Source: Luteibacter flocculans
Lineage (GTDB): Bacteria; Pseudomonadota; Gammaproteobacteria; Xanthomonadales; Rhodanobacteraceae
Length of the DNA: 64,000 nucleotides
Assembly (NCBI RefSeq): GCF_023612255.1
Contig: NZ_CP063231.1
Location: 2,710,001 to 2,774,000 of the forward strand
Direction: 5' to 3'
The position numbers and the translations under genes were made by a program. Of the stretch, positions 21,767-29,846 are shown piece after piece (within the stretch, counting starts at the first letter, position 1; every line of letters begins with the position of its first letter). A model generated the notes under the pieces. That model ran no database searches. It was not told the origin of the DNA and saw only the letters and a program-made list of their open reading frames with translations.

Positions 21767-21828
21767 GGTCATACCTTCCTGGTAATAAGTGTCTATGCCC
21801 GCCATGCGGCGCTTTAAGGTGCGCGTAA

Positions 21829-22764
21829 CTACGGCTGCGGCACCTGTTGATCCTGAGTATTGAACCGAAACGACGCGGCACCCCCGAGGGCCGAAGGCAA
21901 GGTCACCTGAATGATCGGCGCCCAGCGATTCGTAACCGACTTGAACTCCGACTGGTTCTGCCTTGCCTCACTCAATCCAGGCGCAGAGCCTGCGAGATAA
22001 AAGAACGCTTCGAGAGGGATCCGGGCATCGTCTTGCGCCCACGCACCGATCATGATTTCGTTCTGTAGGTCAAAGCGCTTATTTAGTTGCGACCGGATCT
22101 GCCCGATAGACTCAAACGCCTGGGTGGCATTGGGGGTGCCGGGGAGCAGTCCGAACCCGCACTGCTCCCCATAAAAGTTCCGGTGGCCGAACTGCGCTAT
22201 CCAGGCCGCCGAATTTTGAATACCCTGCGCCTCGCACGGCCCACTGTCAGCGATGCCGACATACGCACCGCACCCGTCCAACTTTCCGGTGGTTCTACCC
22301 ACCGTTGCGGCATCGTACGGATACGCACAAAGGGCGAAGAGCTGCGTATAGCCATCCGAAGGCGAGTCGGCGTAGTAACGCGGCAGGATGATGAAGCCGT
22401 TCGTGTAGCTGAAGGCCAGGCTACTGAAGCCCGCGTCACGCCGAAGCCAGGAGAACGATACGCCCTGTTTTACCGGCGAGCCAGGATTCGGATTCCAGAC
22501 ATAGTAACCGACCCCCCGCCTCGTCGCCCTCATCAGAACCCCGGAGCAAAGCAGCACGGGCTTCGGGTCAGGATCGCCTGGGTATTGCATGCAAGCGCGA
22601 AAGGTTTCGTCGTAGCGCTCCTGGAGGTGCCGCGCCACCTCCGCACCGGAAGCACGACCGTACGAGCCATGCGGACGATACCCCTGCCCCGCACACGCCG
22701 CGAGAAGAACGACCGCGACAGCGACGCCAAGGGAGCGCCACGCATACATGAGTCGAGCTTTCAT
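21829..22764 (-). CDS. hvn6: halovibrin HvnA-like lipoprotein
   Basis: The protein has 311 residues. GGGAGGTG precedes the ATG at 22764. The signal peptide ends in lipobox LLAAC. Family blocks present: ARHLQERYDE, VLLCSGVLMRATRRG, YYVWNPNPG, GVSFSWLRRD, NGFIILPRYY, CAYPYDAATV, DGCGAYVGIADSGPC, QCGFGL, LQNEIMIGAW, PLEAFFYLAG, RWAPIIQV and NTQDQQVPQP. The GRWVP block is altered to NRWAP. It lies between hvn7 and hvn5 with gaps of about 60-70 bp, a probable operon. Confidence 0.74.
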   Translation of the reverse strand: MKARLMYAWRSLGVAVAVVLLAACAGQGYRPHGSYGRASGAEVARHLQERYDETFRACMQYPGDPDPKPVLLCSGVLMRATRRGVGYYVWNPNPGSPVKQGVSFSWLRRDAGFSSLAFSYTNGFIILPRYYADSPSDGYTQLFALCAYPYDAATVGRTTGKLDGCGAYVGIADSGPCEAQGIQNSAAWIAQFGHRNFYGEQCGFGLLPGTPNATQAFESIGQIRSQLNKRFDLQNEIMIGAWAQDDARIPLEAFFYLAGSAPGLSEARQNQSEFKSVTNRWAPIIQVTLPSALGGAASFRFNTQDQQVPQP

Positions 22765-22835
22765 CCAACACCTCCCTGTGTCGGCCTGCCTATCGCTCTC
22801 TCTACTTCAGCACCGCATCACCAGCATGCACATGC

Positions 22836-23765
22836 TCAGTGCTTGGCGGAAGGTATAGAGGCGGTCCGCGTCGCGGGCACCGCCTGGTCCTCGGGTAAGT
22901 AGCGGAAGTACGCGTCGTTCCCTTCACTCTGCGGCAGAACGATCTGGACGACCGGCACCCAACGCCCTATCACCGCTTTGAAATCTCTCTGATTCGCCAT
23001 GGCCTCACCGCGCCCTTTCGCGCTTCCGCCGATATAGAAAAAGGATTCCAGCGGCAGGCCAGGATCATCCTTCCGCCACGCACGCAACATGACCTCGTTG
23101 TGTAGCTTGTGCAAGTCTGGCCGTTTGAGTTTGGACCTGACTTCCCATCCCTGATAAACGGGCCACACCAGATGGGCATCGAAACTGCACTGACTCCCGT
23201 ACATGCCACCAGCTCCGTAGCGGGCGATCCACTCATCGGCGTTGGTAATGTTCTGTGCCTGACAAGGTCCGCTGCCAGGGATACCCGGATACGCACCGCA
23301 TCCATCGTCGCTGCGATTCCATGTCGCTGCGTCATAGGGGAAAAGGCAGAGCGCACTGACCGGGTCGAGACCTGCTTGCCAGGCCTGGTCGGAGGGCAGG
23401 AGGGTGAACCCGTTGTCAGAGTCGAACGCGAGGCCACCGAAAGAGCCTCGCTTGTTCAGCCAGGAAAACGACACCGAGTTCTTATTTGGCGAGTCCGGAT
23501 TGGGATTCCAGACATGAAAGCCCTCTCCGCGCTTCGTGGCACGCATATACACGCCATTGCACGTCAGCCTGGGATTGGTGCCCCCTCCACACTGGATGTC
23601 TAGGTTGTTGAAACGCGCCAGCATGTTCGTCACCACCTCGCCCCCCGAAGGGGACGCCGTCACTCCGCCTGAATGGCGAGGCTCCTGGCCTGCACATGCC
23701 GCAAAGAAGGCGACCGCTGTCGCCATGGATACGATCCGAAACGCGCGAGCAATCATCGTGTCCAT
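22836..23765 (-). CDS. hvn7: halovibrin HvnA-like lipoprotein
   Basis: The protein has 309 residues. GGAGGT precedes the ATG at 23765. The lipobox is FFAAC. Blocks present: TNMLARFNN, LTCNGVYMRATKRG (the usual CSGV is CNGV here), FHVWNPNPD, SVSFSWLNKRG (the usual WLRxD is changed), NGFTLLPS, CLFPYDAATW, DDGCGAYPGIPGSGPCQAQNI, QCSFDA, LHNEVMLRAW, PLESFFYIGG, GRWVPVVQI and PEDQAVP. It is the first gene of the hvn7-hvn6-hvn5 unit and the most diverged in the arginine-containing blocks, so its activity may differ. Confidence 0.72.
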   Translation of the reverse strand: MDTMIARAFRIVSMATAVAFFAACAGQEPRHSGGVTASPSGGEVVTNMLARFNNLDIQCGGGTNPRLTCNGVYMRATKRGEGFHVWNPNPDSPNKNSVSFSWLNKRGSFGGLAFDSDNGFTLLPSDQAWQAGLDPVSALCLFPYDAATWNRSDDGCGAYPGIPGSGPCQAQNITNADEWIARYGAGGMYGSQCSFDAHLVWPVYQGWEVRSKLKRPDLHKLHNEVMLRAWRKDDPGLPLESFFYIGGSAKGRGEAMANQRDFKAVIGRWVPVVQIVLPQSEGNDAYFRYLPEDQAVPATRTASIPSAKH

Positions 23766-23844
23766 CGCTTACCTCCATGTAAGCCGCATGCAATCTCCGG
23801 TGAACCGCAGTCTGGCACCGGGCGAAGCGGCCCGATATCGACCC

Positions 23845-23855
23845 TCGGTCGTAGG
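23845..23855 (-). promoter_or_regulatory. Element upstream of hvn7-hvn6-hvn5
   Basis: TCGGTCGTAGG differs by one base from the TCGGTTGTAGG core found before hvn2 and hvn4. It sits 80 bp from the hvn7 start. The rest of the 328-bp gap 23766-24093 holds only this element and the bamC terminator; no gene is visible. Confidence 0.4.
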
Positions 23856-24001
23856 CGACCGCAGACGATATCCGGCACAAGCTGCCGAGGCATCCAATGC
23901 ACAAAGACTTTTTCTTGGATGCACCCCTCGGCGCGGTCTCGCCCCGGTCAGCTTGTAGTGCGACCAGAGCCGATCGCCTCGTCGCGCAGCTCAGCGCAAC
24001 G

Positions 24002-24037
24002 ACAAAAAAGGCGACCCTCTTTCGAGGGCCGCCTTTG
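24002..24037 (-). terminator. Terminator after the bamC-like gene
   Basis: On the minus strand the stem AAAGGCGGCCCTC / GAGGGTCGCCTTT has one internal mismatch and loop GAAA. It is followed by TTTTTT. It lies about 60 bp beyond the bamC-like stop. Confidence 0.75.
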
Positions 24038-24093
24038 TCGCATCTCGCCATCCCACGATCTACGTGGGCGTGATGCTCAGTTGATAGATCGCG

Positions 24094-24678
24094 TTACTTG
24101 CTGCCCATCCGCGACTTCAGCGCGTCCACGACACGACGGACGCCATCGGCATCGCCCTGCGCGCGAACTTCGCTGCCGGTGCCGCTCGGCATGACGGACA
24201 GCACGACACTGTGCGTGCCGCCCTGCGACGACGGAGCGTCCTTCGCATCCTGATCGGCGTTCTTGCCGCCACCGAACATGCGACGGAACAGGCCCGGACG
24301 GCCTTCCGGCTTACCGCGATTTACGGCGATCTGATAACTGTGTGCAGTGTCGTCGTGGCCGACGACCTTGCCCAGGTCGCCCACGCTCAGCAGCTCACCG
24401 ATGCGGCGGTAGGCGGCGTCGGGGGCATCGGTCAGCACGAAACCGTCGGAGACGGGCGCCGCCGAAGCGTTCCCGTTGGCGTCAGCGCCGGCGCCCACGT
24501 CCGGAATCACAAGGGCGGCGCTGGTCGAGGGCGTATCCAAGCCCGGCGGGATTTCCAGGGGAGCTTCCTGCTGGGCCTTCTGCCATTCCTTCGTGGAGCG
24601 GAACGCGCCGCAACCGGAAACGACCAGGACGGACAGGAGCAGTGCCGGGACGACCAGCGCGTACGAGGTTTTCTTCAT
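24094..24678 (-). CDS. BamC/NlpB-like outer-membrane lipoprotein
   Basis: The protein has 194 residues. The lipoprotein signal has lipobox VSGC, then the segment EAPLEIPPGLDTP, which is the conserved extended N-terminal motif of BamC (a PPgL segment that binds BamD). The C terminus is one compact domain (DAPDAAYRRIGELL to VRRVVDALKSRMG), so it appears to have fewer domains than E. coli BamC. It follows dapA by 30 bp, as in the E. coli dapA-bamC pair. This supports a role in beta-barrel assembly. Confidence 0.78.
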   Translation of the reverse strand: MKKTSYALVVPALLLSVLVVSGCGAFRSTKEWQKAQQEAPLEIPPGLDTPSTSAALVIPDVGAGADANGNASAAPVSDGFVLTDAPDAAYRRIGELLSVGDLGKVVGHDDTAHSYQIAVNRGKPEGRPGLFRRMFGGGKNADQDAKDAPSSQGGTHSVVLSVMPSGTGSEVRAQGDADGVRRVVDALKSRMGSK

Positions 24679-24708
24679 GAACTTTGGGTTCCGTTGGGAA
24701 GGTGAGCG

Positions 24709-25635
24709 TCAGGCGGCAGACGCCAATGGTGCCAGAGCCGCGAGGGTTTCGTGCAGCCTCGCCAGCGCCGGGCCAGATTCCAGCTCGACCAGGGGCAGCC
24801 GCGGAGCCGCGGAACCGAGCCCCAGGGCGGCCAGGCCAGCCTTGACCGGGATCGGATTCGGCGCGCAATTCAAGGCATCAATGAGCGGGGCCAGCCGTTC
24901 CGCAGCCTGCCGCGTGCGCTGCGCGTCGCCCGATCGGGCGGCGTCGCACAACTCGCGAAAAGCCTTGGGTACCAGGTTGGCCACAACCGAGATAGTCCCC
25001 GCGGCGCCGGCCAGCATGGCCTCGGGAGCCGAACCGTCGTCGCCGCTCAGGTAGACGAAATCCGGCCGGATAAGTTCCGCGACGGCGCGGATGCGCTCGG
25101 CGTCGCCACGGGCTTCCTTCACGCCGATGATGCCGGGGTGGTCGCGCAGCACAGCCAGGGTCTCCGGAGCGATGTCGCAGCCCGTGCGTGGAGGCACGTT
25201 GTACAGAATGACGGGCAGGCCACCCTGATCAGCCACGGCGAGAAAATGCCGGCGCAGGCCCTCCTGCGTGGGGCGCACGTAGAACGGCGCGACGACCAGC
25301 GCGGCATCTGCGCCCAGCGCAGCCGCGCGGCGCGTGGTGGCGATGGTTTTTGCGGTGCCCGCCTCGCCGGTGCCGGCGACGACCGGAACACGCCCGCCGA
25401 CGCGCTGCACCGCGAACGCCAGCAGGCGCTCGTATTCGTCGTGTTCCAGGAAGTGCGACTCGCCGGTCGAGCCAGCCACCACGACGGCCTGGGTCCCGCC
25501 TTCCAGTTGCTGGTCCAGCAACCGGCCGAACGCGTCCAGATCGAGGGAACCGTCGGCGGCGAAAGGCGTCGCCAGCGCGGTGATGCTGCCTGAGATATCC
25601 AAGGTGAAACCCGTTGTGCAATCAACGCTTCGCAT
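24709..25635 (-). CDS. dapA: 4-hydroxy-tetrahydrodipicolinate synthase
   Basis: DapA condenses pyruvate and aspartate semialdehyde in the lysine/diaminopimelate pathway. The protein has about 308 residues. Signatures are GSITALATPF at the start, VAGSTGESHFLEHDEY, the catalytic Tyr in YNVPPRTG and the Schiff-base Lys in GVKEARGD (about 175). The substrate GESHFL segment differs slightly from the usual GESATL. I used the ATG at 25635; the ribosome-binding site is weak, so the true start may be a few codons in. Confidence 0.92.
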   Translation of the reverse strand: MRSVDCTTGFTLDISGSITALATPFAADGSLDLDAFGRLLDQQLEGGTQAVVVAGSTGESHFLEHDEYERLLAFAVQRVGGRVPVVAGTGEAGTAKTIATTRRAAALGADAALVVAPFYVRPTQEGLRRHFLAVADQGGLPVILYNVPPRTGCDIAPETLAVLRDHPGIIGVKEARGDAERIRAVAELIRPDFVYLSGDDGSAPEAMLAGAAGTISVVANLVPKAFRELCDAARSGDAQRTRQAAERLAPLIDALNCAPNPIPVKAGLAALGLGSAAPRLPLVELESGPALARLHETLAALAPLASAA

Positions 25636-25766
25636 GTTACCGGGGCGTTTCGGGCTAGTCCATTCGGCCCTATCCCCTCCGGCGGGCGTGCCGTGTCTTG
25701 CTAGCGTGCGACGGGGCCAAGTAAGCTGCCCCCAAAGCGTTGGTCCCGCGCCCCGCGGGATGCGCC

Positions 25767-26342
25767 ATGGGTAGTCCCGCCTTGAATCGTTCTGCAGCAC
25801 GCAACGCCGCCACCGATAACCAACTTCTCATTTCGACGCTGTCGCCGGCGCATCGCGCGCCGATCCTCGCGCTGGCCAAGCGGATCGCCGACTCCGGCTG
25901 CAATCTCGCCGATGCCCGGGTTTCCACCATCGGCAACGACACCTCGGTGATGCTTTTGGCCGTCGGCGCATGGGATGCGGTGGCGAAGCTGGAGACGTCG
26001 CTCGGCAAGCTCGGTCGCGATGAAGAACTGCAGATCGTCCACTACCGCACGACACCGCGCGAACCCACCGCGCACCTGCTGCCTTATCTGGTGGAGGTGA
26101 TCGCTGCGGATCGCCCGGGGATCCTGGTGAAGATCATCGAGTTCTTCTCGCGGCGGGACATCAGCGTCGAACAACTGTCGTCGATGCGCTACCAGGCGAT
26201 GCAGACCGGTGCCGAGATGTTCCAGGCGCAGATCACGATCGGCATTCCCGCGGAAACGCACATCGCCGCGCTGCGCGACGATTTCCTCGAACTGTGCGAT
26301 GGCCTCAACCTCGACGCCATCATGGATCCCGTCAAGTTCTAA
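25767..26342 (+). CDS. gcvR: GcvR-like ACT-domain regulator
   Basis: The protein has 191 residues with two ACT-like domains: the first about 20-95 (NQLLISTLSPAHRAPILALAKRIAD), the second about 108-180 (YLVEVIAADRPGILVKIIEFFSRRDISVEQL). The same layout is found in the glycine-cleavage system repressor GcvR, which acts through GcvA. It is divergent from dapA and 27 bp upstream of bcp, the common gcvR-bcp order. No DNA-binding domain is present, as expected. Confidence 0.88.
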   Translation: MGSPALNRSAARNAATDNQLLISTLSPAHRAPILALAKRIADSGCNLADARVSTIGNDTSVMLLAVGAWDAVAKLETSLGKLGRDEELQIVHYRTTPREPTAHLLPYLVEVIAADRPGILVKIIEFFSRRDISVEQLSSMRYQAMQTGAEMFQAQITIGIPAETHIAALRDDFLELCDGLNLDAIMDPVKF

Positions 26343-26368
26343 AACCGCGAGGAGCAGCGGACGTACGC

Positions 26369-26830
26369 ATGACCGGCAAGAGCATGAAGCTACCGAAACT
26401 CGAAGGCACGCTTGGCGACGGCTCCACGCTGTCCCTGTCTTCGCTCCAGGGCCAGTGGGTCGTCGTCTTTTTCTACCCCAAGGACAACACGCCGGGTTGC
26501 ACTAACGAGGCCCGGGATTTCCGCGACCTCTACGCCGCGTTCAAGGCGCGTAACGCCGAAGTCGTCGGCGTGTCCCGCGACTCCGTCCGTTCGCACGCCA
26601 ACTTCGCGAAGAAGCACGAGTTGCCCTTTCCTCTGGTCTCCGACGCCGACGAAACCTGGTGCCGTGCGTTCGACGTCATCCACGAGAAGGTGCTCTACGG
26701 AAAGCGCTACCTGGGCGTCGTGCGCAGCACCTTCCTGATCGATCCCCGCGGCAAGCTCGCCGCGGAATGGCGCGGCATCAAGATCCCCGGCCACGCGCAG
26801 GCCGTATTAGAGAGTGTCCCCGCCGCGTGA
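26369..26830 (+). CDS. bcp: Bcp, thioredoxin-dependent thiol peroxidase
   Basis: This is a 153-residue peroxiredoxin of the Bcp/PrxQ type. The peroxidatic Cys44 is in NTPGCTNEARDF, and the supporting Arg is in GVVRSTFLID. The typical resolving Cys five residues after Cys44 is replaced by Arg. The only other cysteine is Cys98 in ETWCRAF. It therefore uses either a non-standard disulfide or a one-Cys cycle. It follows gcvR closely. An alternative start is the ATG five codons downstream. Confidence 0.93.
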   Translation: MTGKSMKLPKLEGTLGDGSTLSLSSLQGQWVVVFFYPKDNTPGCTNEARDFRDLYAAFKARNAEVVGVSRDSVRSHANFAKKHELPFPLVSDADETWCRAFDVIHEKVLYGKRYLGVVRSTFLIDPRGKLAAEWRGIKIPGHAQAVLESVPAA

Positions 26831-26913
26831 CGGCTACCGCGTCAAGCGGCACCCTCCCCCCGGTCGTCGCCGCGCGACCGGGTTCCGCAACCTCCGCATG
26901 AGGTCACTTCCGC

Positions 26914-28302
26914 ATGACCGGAAGCAAGCGCATCTACGCCCTCGACACCAACGTGCTGCTGCACGATCCGACGTCGTTGTTCCGCTTCGAGGAGCACGAC
27001 GTCTTCATACCGATGACGGTGCTGGAGGAACTGGACGAAAAGAAGAAAGGTGGCTCGGAAGTTTCGCGCAACGGCCGTCAGGTCAGCCGCTTCATCAACG
27101 AACTGATCGAGCGCGGCGGCGGCCAGGGCCTTCGCGACGGTCTGGAACTCAGCAACCCCCAAGGCGTCAAGCTCAAGCGTGGCGCGGTGGGCCGTCTGTT
27201 CTTCCAGCAGCGCGCAAGCCACGGTAACGGCAAGGCGGACAATCAGATCCTGGCATCGGTCATCGACCTGCGTGACCAGCATCCGGATCGCCCGGTGATC
27301 CTCGTCACCAAGGACATCAACCTCCGGATCAAGGCGTCCATCTACGGCATCACCGCCGAAGACTACGAGAACGACCGCGCGCTGGACGATTTCGCCCTGC
27401 TCTTCACGGGCTCGGACGCGCTGCCGGAAGACTTCTGGAGCCGGCATCCGGAGCTCCGTTCCTGGAACGAGCGAGGCCGGACGTTCTACGAGGTGAACGT
27501 CCACGAGGACGAGCAGTGGTACCCGAACCAGTGCCTGTACATGCCGGGCGAAAACGACGTGGAGCTGCGCGTGCTGCAAATCTCCGGCGACGAAGATGCA
27601 CGCAAGGCCCGGCTCGTTCTGCTCGACGACCACACGCATGCGGCCCACAGCGTGTGGGGCATCGCCGCGCGCAACCGCGAGCAGAATTTCGCCCTGAACC
27701 TGCTGATGGATCCGGACGTCGACTTCGTGACCCTGCTGGGCACCGCGGGCACGGGCAAGACGCTGCTCGCGCTCGCCGCCGGCCTGGCCCAGGTGATGGA
27801 CCAGCAGCGCTACCGCGAGATCATCATGACCCGCGCCACCGTGCCGGTCGGCGAAGACATCGGTTTCCTGCCGGGCACGGAAGAGGAAAAAATGACGCCT
27901 TGGATGGGCGCGCTGACCGATAACCTCGAAGTGCTCGCCAATCCCGAGGAAGGCGGCTCGTGGGGGCGTCAGGCCACTAACGATCTGCTGGCATCGCGGG
28001 TCAAGATCCGTTCGCTGAACTTCATGCGCGGGCGCACGTTCCTGAGTCGCTACCTCATCATCGACGAAGCGCAGAACCTCACGCCCAAGCAGATGAAGAC
28101 CCTGATCACCCGCGCCGGACCGGGCACGAAGATCATCTGTCTGGGCAACGTGGAACAAATCGACACGCCGTATCTCACGGAGACCACCTCGGGCCTCACC
28201 TATGCGGTGGACCGCTTCAAGATGTGGGCGCATTCGGGACACATCACGCTGAAGCGCGGCGAACGGTCGCGCCTGGCGGATTTCGCGTCGGAAGCGCTGT
28301 AA
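26914..28302 (+). CDS. PIN-PhoH family ATPase
   Basis: The protein has 462 residues. The N-terminal PIN ribonuclease domain begins YALDTNVLLHDP, with further acidic residues in ELDEKKKG, NDQILA-like ADNQILASV and VTKDINLRIKA (about 1-140). The C-terminal PhoH ATPase domain has Walker A GTAGTGKTLLALA (about 270) and Walker B LIIDEAQNLTP (about 380). Proteins of this PhoH2 type couple RNA unwinding and cleavage. The start is the ATG at 26914. A GC-rich hairpin (28317-28342) follows the stop but lacks a T run. Confidence 0.93.
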   Translation: MTGSKRIYALDTNVLLHDPTSLFRFEEHDVFIPMTVLEELDEKKKGGSEVSRNGRQVSRFINELIERGGGQGLRDGLELSNPQGVKLKRGAVGRLFFQQRASHGNGKADNQILASVIDLRDQHPDRPVILVTKDINLRIKASIYGITAEDYENDRALDDFALLFTGSDALPEDFWSRHPELRSWNERGRTFYEVNVHEDEQWYPNQCLYMPGENDVELRVLQISGDEDARKARLVLLDDHTHAAHSVWGIAARNREQNFALNLLMDPDVDFVTLLGTAGTGKTLLALAAGLAQVMDQQRYREIIMTRATVPVGEDIGFLPGTEEEKMTPWMGALTDNLEVLANPEEGGSWGRQATNDLLASRVKIRSLNFMRGRTFLSRYLIIDEAQNLTPKQMKTLITRAGPGTKIICLGNVEQIDTPYLTETTSGLTYAVDRFKMWAHSGHITLKRGERSRLADFASEAL

Positions 28303-28474
28303 CCGCTGTAAACAAAGGGGCGCGGGCGCCATGCCCGCCCCCTGGGACATCGTCGGCCGCTGGTCAGAGCAGCGGCTTCGGCTGTGCCGGCTCGGTGGGC
28401 CAGGAGTATCCTATGGCCGTTGATACGGCCGCGCTCGAGTGCGGCCATCGAAAGGTTCCCATCGAGTCCCTTCC

Positions 28475-29425
28475 ATGAATTTCCTCGGACCTCGCTTCAT
28501 CGTTCTGTATGTGCTGATCCTGTTCACGCTGTGCGTGTTGCTGGTGCACCTCCGCGGCCGCTCGCGCCTCCGCTTCGATCGCCAGTTGGTGGATCATTCG
28601 GCGATCTTCGCGCCGTACAACCTGTTGATGTACGCGTTTTCCGCTGTACCGGCGCGCCCCATTCTCGACCGCCGCGGGTTTCCGCAGCTCGACCTGCTGC
28701 AGAACAACTGGCAGAAAATCCGCGAAGAAGCCCTGCATCTTTTCGACGAGGGCTTTATCCGTTCGGCCGAGAAGCATAACGATGCCTCGTTCAACTCCTT
28801 CTTCAAGCAAGGCTGGAAGCGCTTCTATCTGAAGTGGTACGGCGAACCGCTGGCATCCGCGGAAGCGCTCTGCCCGGAGACAGTGAAGCTGCTGAATGCG
28901 ATCCCGAGCGTGAAGGCGGCGATGTTCGCGTTGCTGCCGCCGGGCAGCAAACTCAACCCGCATCGCGATCCGTTCGCGGGCTCGCTGCGTTATCACCTGG
29001 GCCTGATCACACCCAACTCCGACGACTGTCGCATCTTCGTCGACGGCGAGATGCATGCCTGGCGCGATGGCAAGGACGTCGTATTCGACGAGACCTATGT
29101 GCACTGGGCGGAGAATCGCACGGACCAGACGCGCGTCATCCTCTTCGCGGACGTGGAGCGCCCGCTGAAGAGCGGACTCATGACGGCGATCAACAAGCGC
29201 GTGGGCGCGTTCATGGGGTCGATCACGGCCTCGCCGAACAGCGACGACGGCAAGGAGCAGGTCGGTTTCGTCAATCGCATGTTCGCGCTCAACCAGCGTG
29301 GGCGCGAACGCACGCGGCGTTTCAAGAAGGCCAATCCGAAGCTGTTCCGGGTGCTGAAGTACGCAGGCATCGTGGTGATGATTTGGCTCATCTTCCTGGC
29401 GCCCTACCCGTTTTTTCGCGGATGA
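28475..29425 (+). CDS. lpxO: LpxO-like lipid A hydroxylase
   Basis: The protein has 316 residues of the aspartyl/asparaginyl beta-hydroxylase family. It has an N-terminal membrane anchor (residues about 8-27) and a C-terminal one (about 295-313) around the Fe(II)/2-oxoglutarate domain. Iron ligands are visible in HRDP (His-x-Asp, about 168) and VHWAENRT (distal His, about 209). An Arg for 2-oxoglutarate follows in TRVILFADVERP. LpxO 2-hydroxylates the secondary acyl chain of lipid A at the inner membrane. The start is the ATG at 28475. Confidence 0.88.
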   Translation: MNFLGPRFIVLYVLILFTLCVLLVHLRGRSRLRFDRQLVDHSAIFAPYNLLMYAFSAVPARPILDRRGFPQLDLLQNNWQKIREEALHLFDEGFIRSAEKHNDASFNSFFKQGWKRFYLKWYGEPLASAEALCPETVKLLNAIPSVKAAMFALLPPGSKLNPHRDPFAGSLRYHLGLITPNSDDCRIFVDGEMHAWRDGKDVVFDETYVHWAENRTDQTRVILFADVERPLKSGLMTAINKRVGAFMGSITASPNSDDGKEQVGFVNRMFALNQRGRERTRRFKKANPKLFRVLKYAGIVVMIWLIFLAPYPFFRG

Positions 29426-29639
29426 GATCGGGCTGGGGCTAAGTCGCTCGTCGCTCGGCTTCGCCATCGGTGTAGCGCTGGGAGCTTTGAGGGAACGCCA
29501 TCGGCCGCAGCCCTCGGCGCCTCGGCTTCACCGTCGCTCGGGTAAAGCGGCCACTGCGCGGCCGTGTGTGGCTTATGGCTGCGCCCCACGCGCCCGGATA
29601 CCGTGCACGCGCCCGGATACCGTGACAAAGCAGCCCCTT

Positions 29640-29785
29640 GCGGGAGCCGCCTCAGCGCCCTTGCAGGAGCCGCCATGGCGGCGAGGGAATCTTGCCGGTG
29701 GGAGCCAGCCTGCTGGCGATGGGAGCTTGCCTCGCTGCTACACCGCTTCGTTGGCGTCTCGCCGCTATAGCGGCTCCCACGGGAA
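29640..29785. repeat. REP-like interspersed repeat, second locus
   Basis: Within the 421-bp gene-free gap 29426-29846, this stretch repeats the 7281-7345 unit. It shares the GCCGGTGGGAGCCAGCCTGC start, the CTGGCGATGGGAGCTTGCCT middle and the CTACACCGCTTCGTTGGC end. It is flanked by the palindromes GCCGCCATGGCGGC and GCCGCTATAGCGGC. Nothing else but GC-rich spacer was seen between lpxO and this element, apart from a direct repeat of ACGCGCCCGGATACCGTG at about 29588-29622. Confidence 0.75.
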
Positions 29786-29787
29786 AC

Positions 29788-29820
29788 CAAAAAAAAACGG
29801 CATGCCGGAGCATGCCGTTT
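29788..29820 (-). terminator. Terminator of the NlpC/P60 gene
   Basis: The 10-bp stem AACGGCATGC / GCATGCCGTT with a four-base loop is followed on the minus strand by nine T residues. It lies 27 bp beyond the stop. Confidence 0.9.
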
Positions 29821-29846
29821 CGGAAATATACGTTGAAGGGTGCCCG

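Noticed and set aside
20351-23765. Possible integrated island at the tRNA-Glu gene (hvn5-hvn7 next to it)
   Set aside because: No integrase, no duplicated tRNA 3' end, and the housekeeping fdxA lies between the tRNA and the hvn genes.
29426-29640. Possible small gene downstream of lpxO
   Set aside because: Frames are short, arginine-rich and lack a ribosome-binding site; sequence contains direct repeats typical of intergenic elements.
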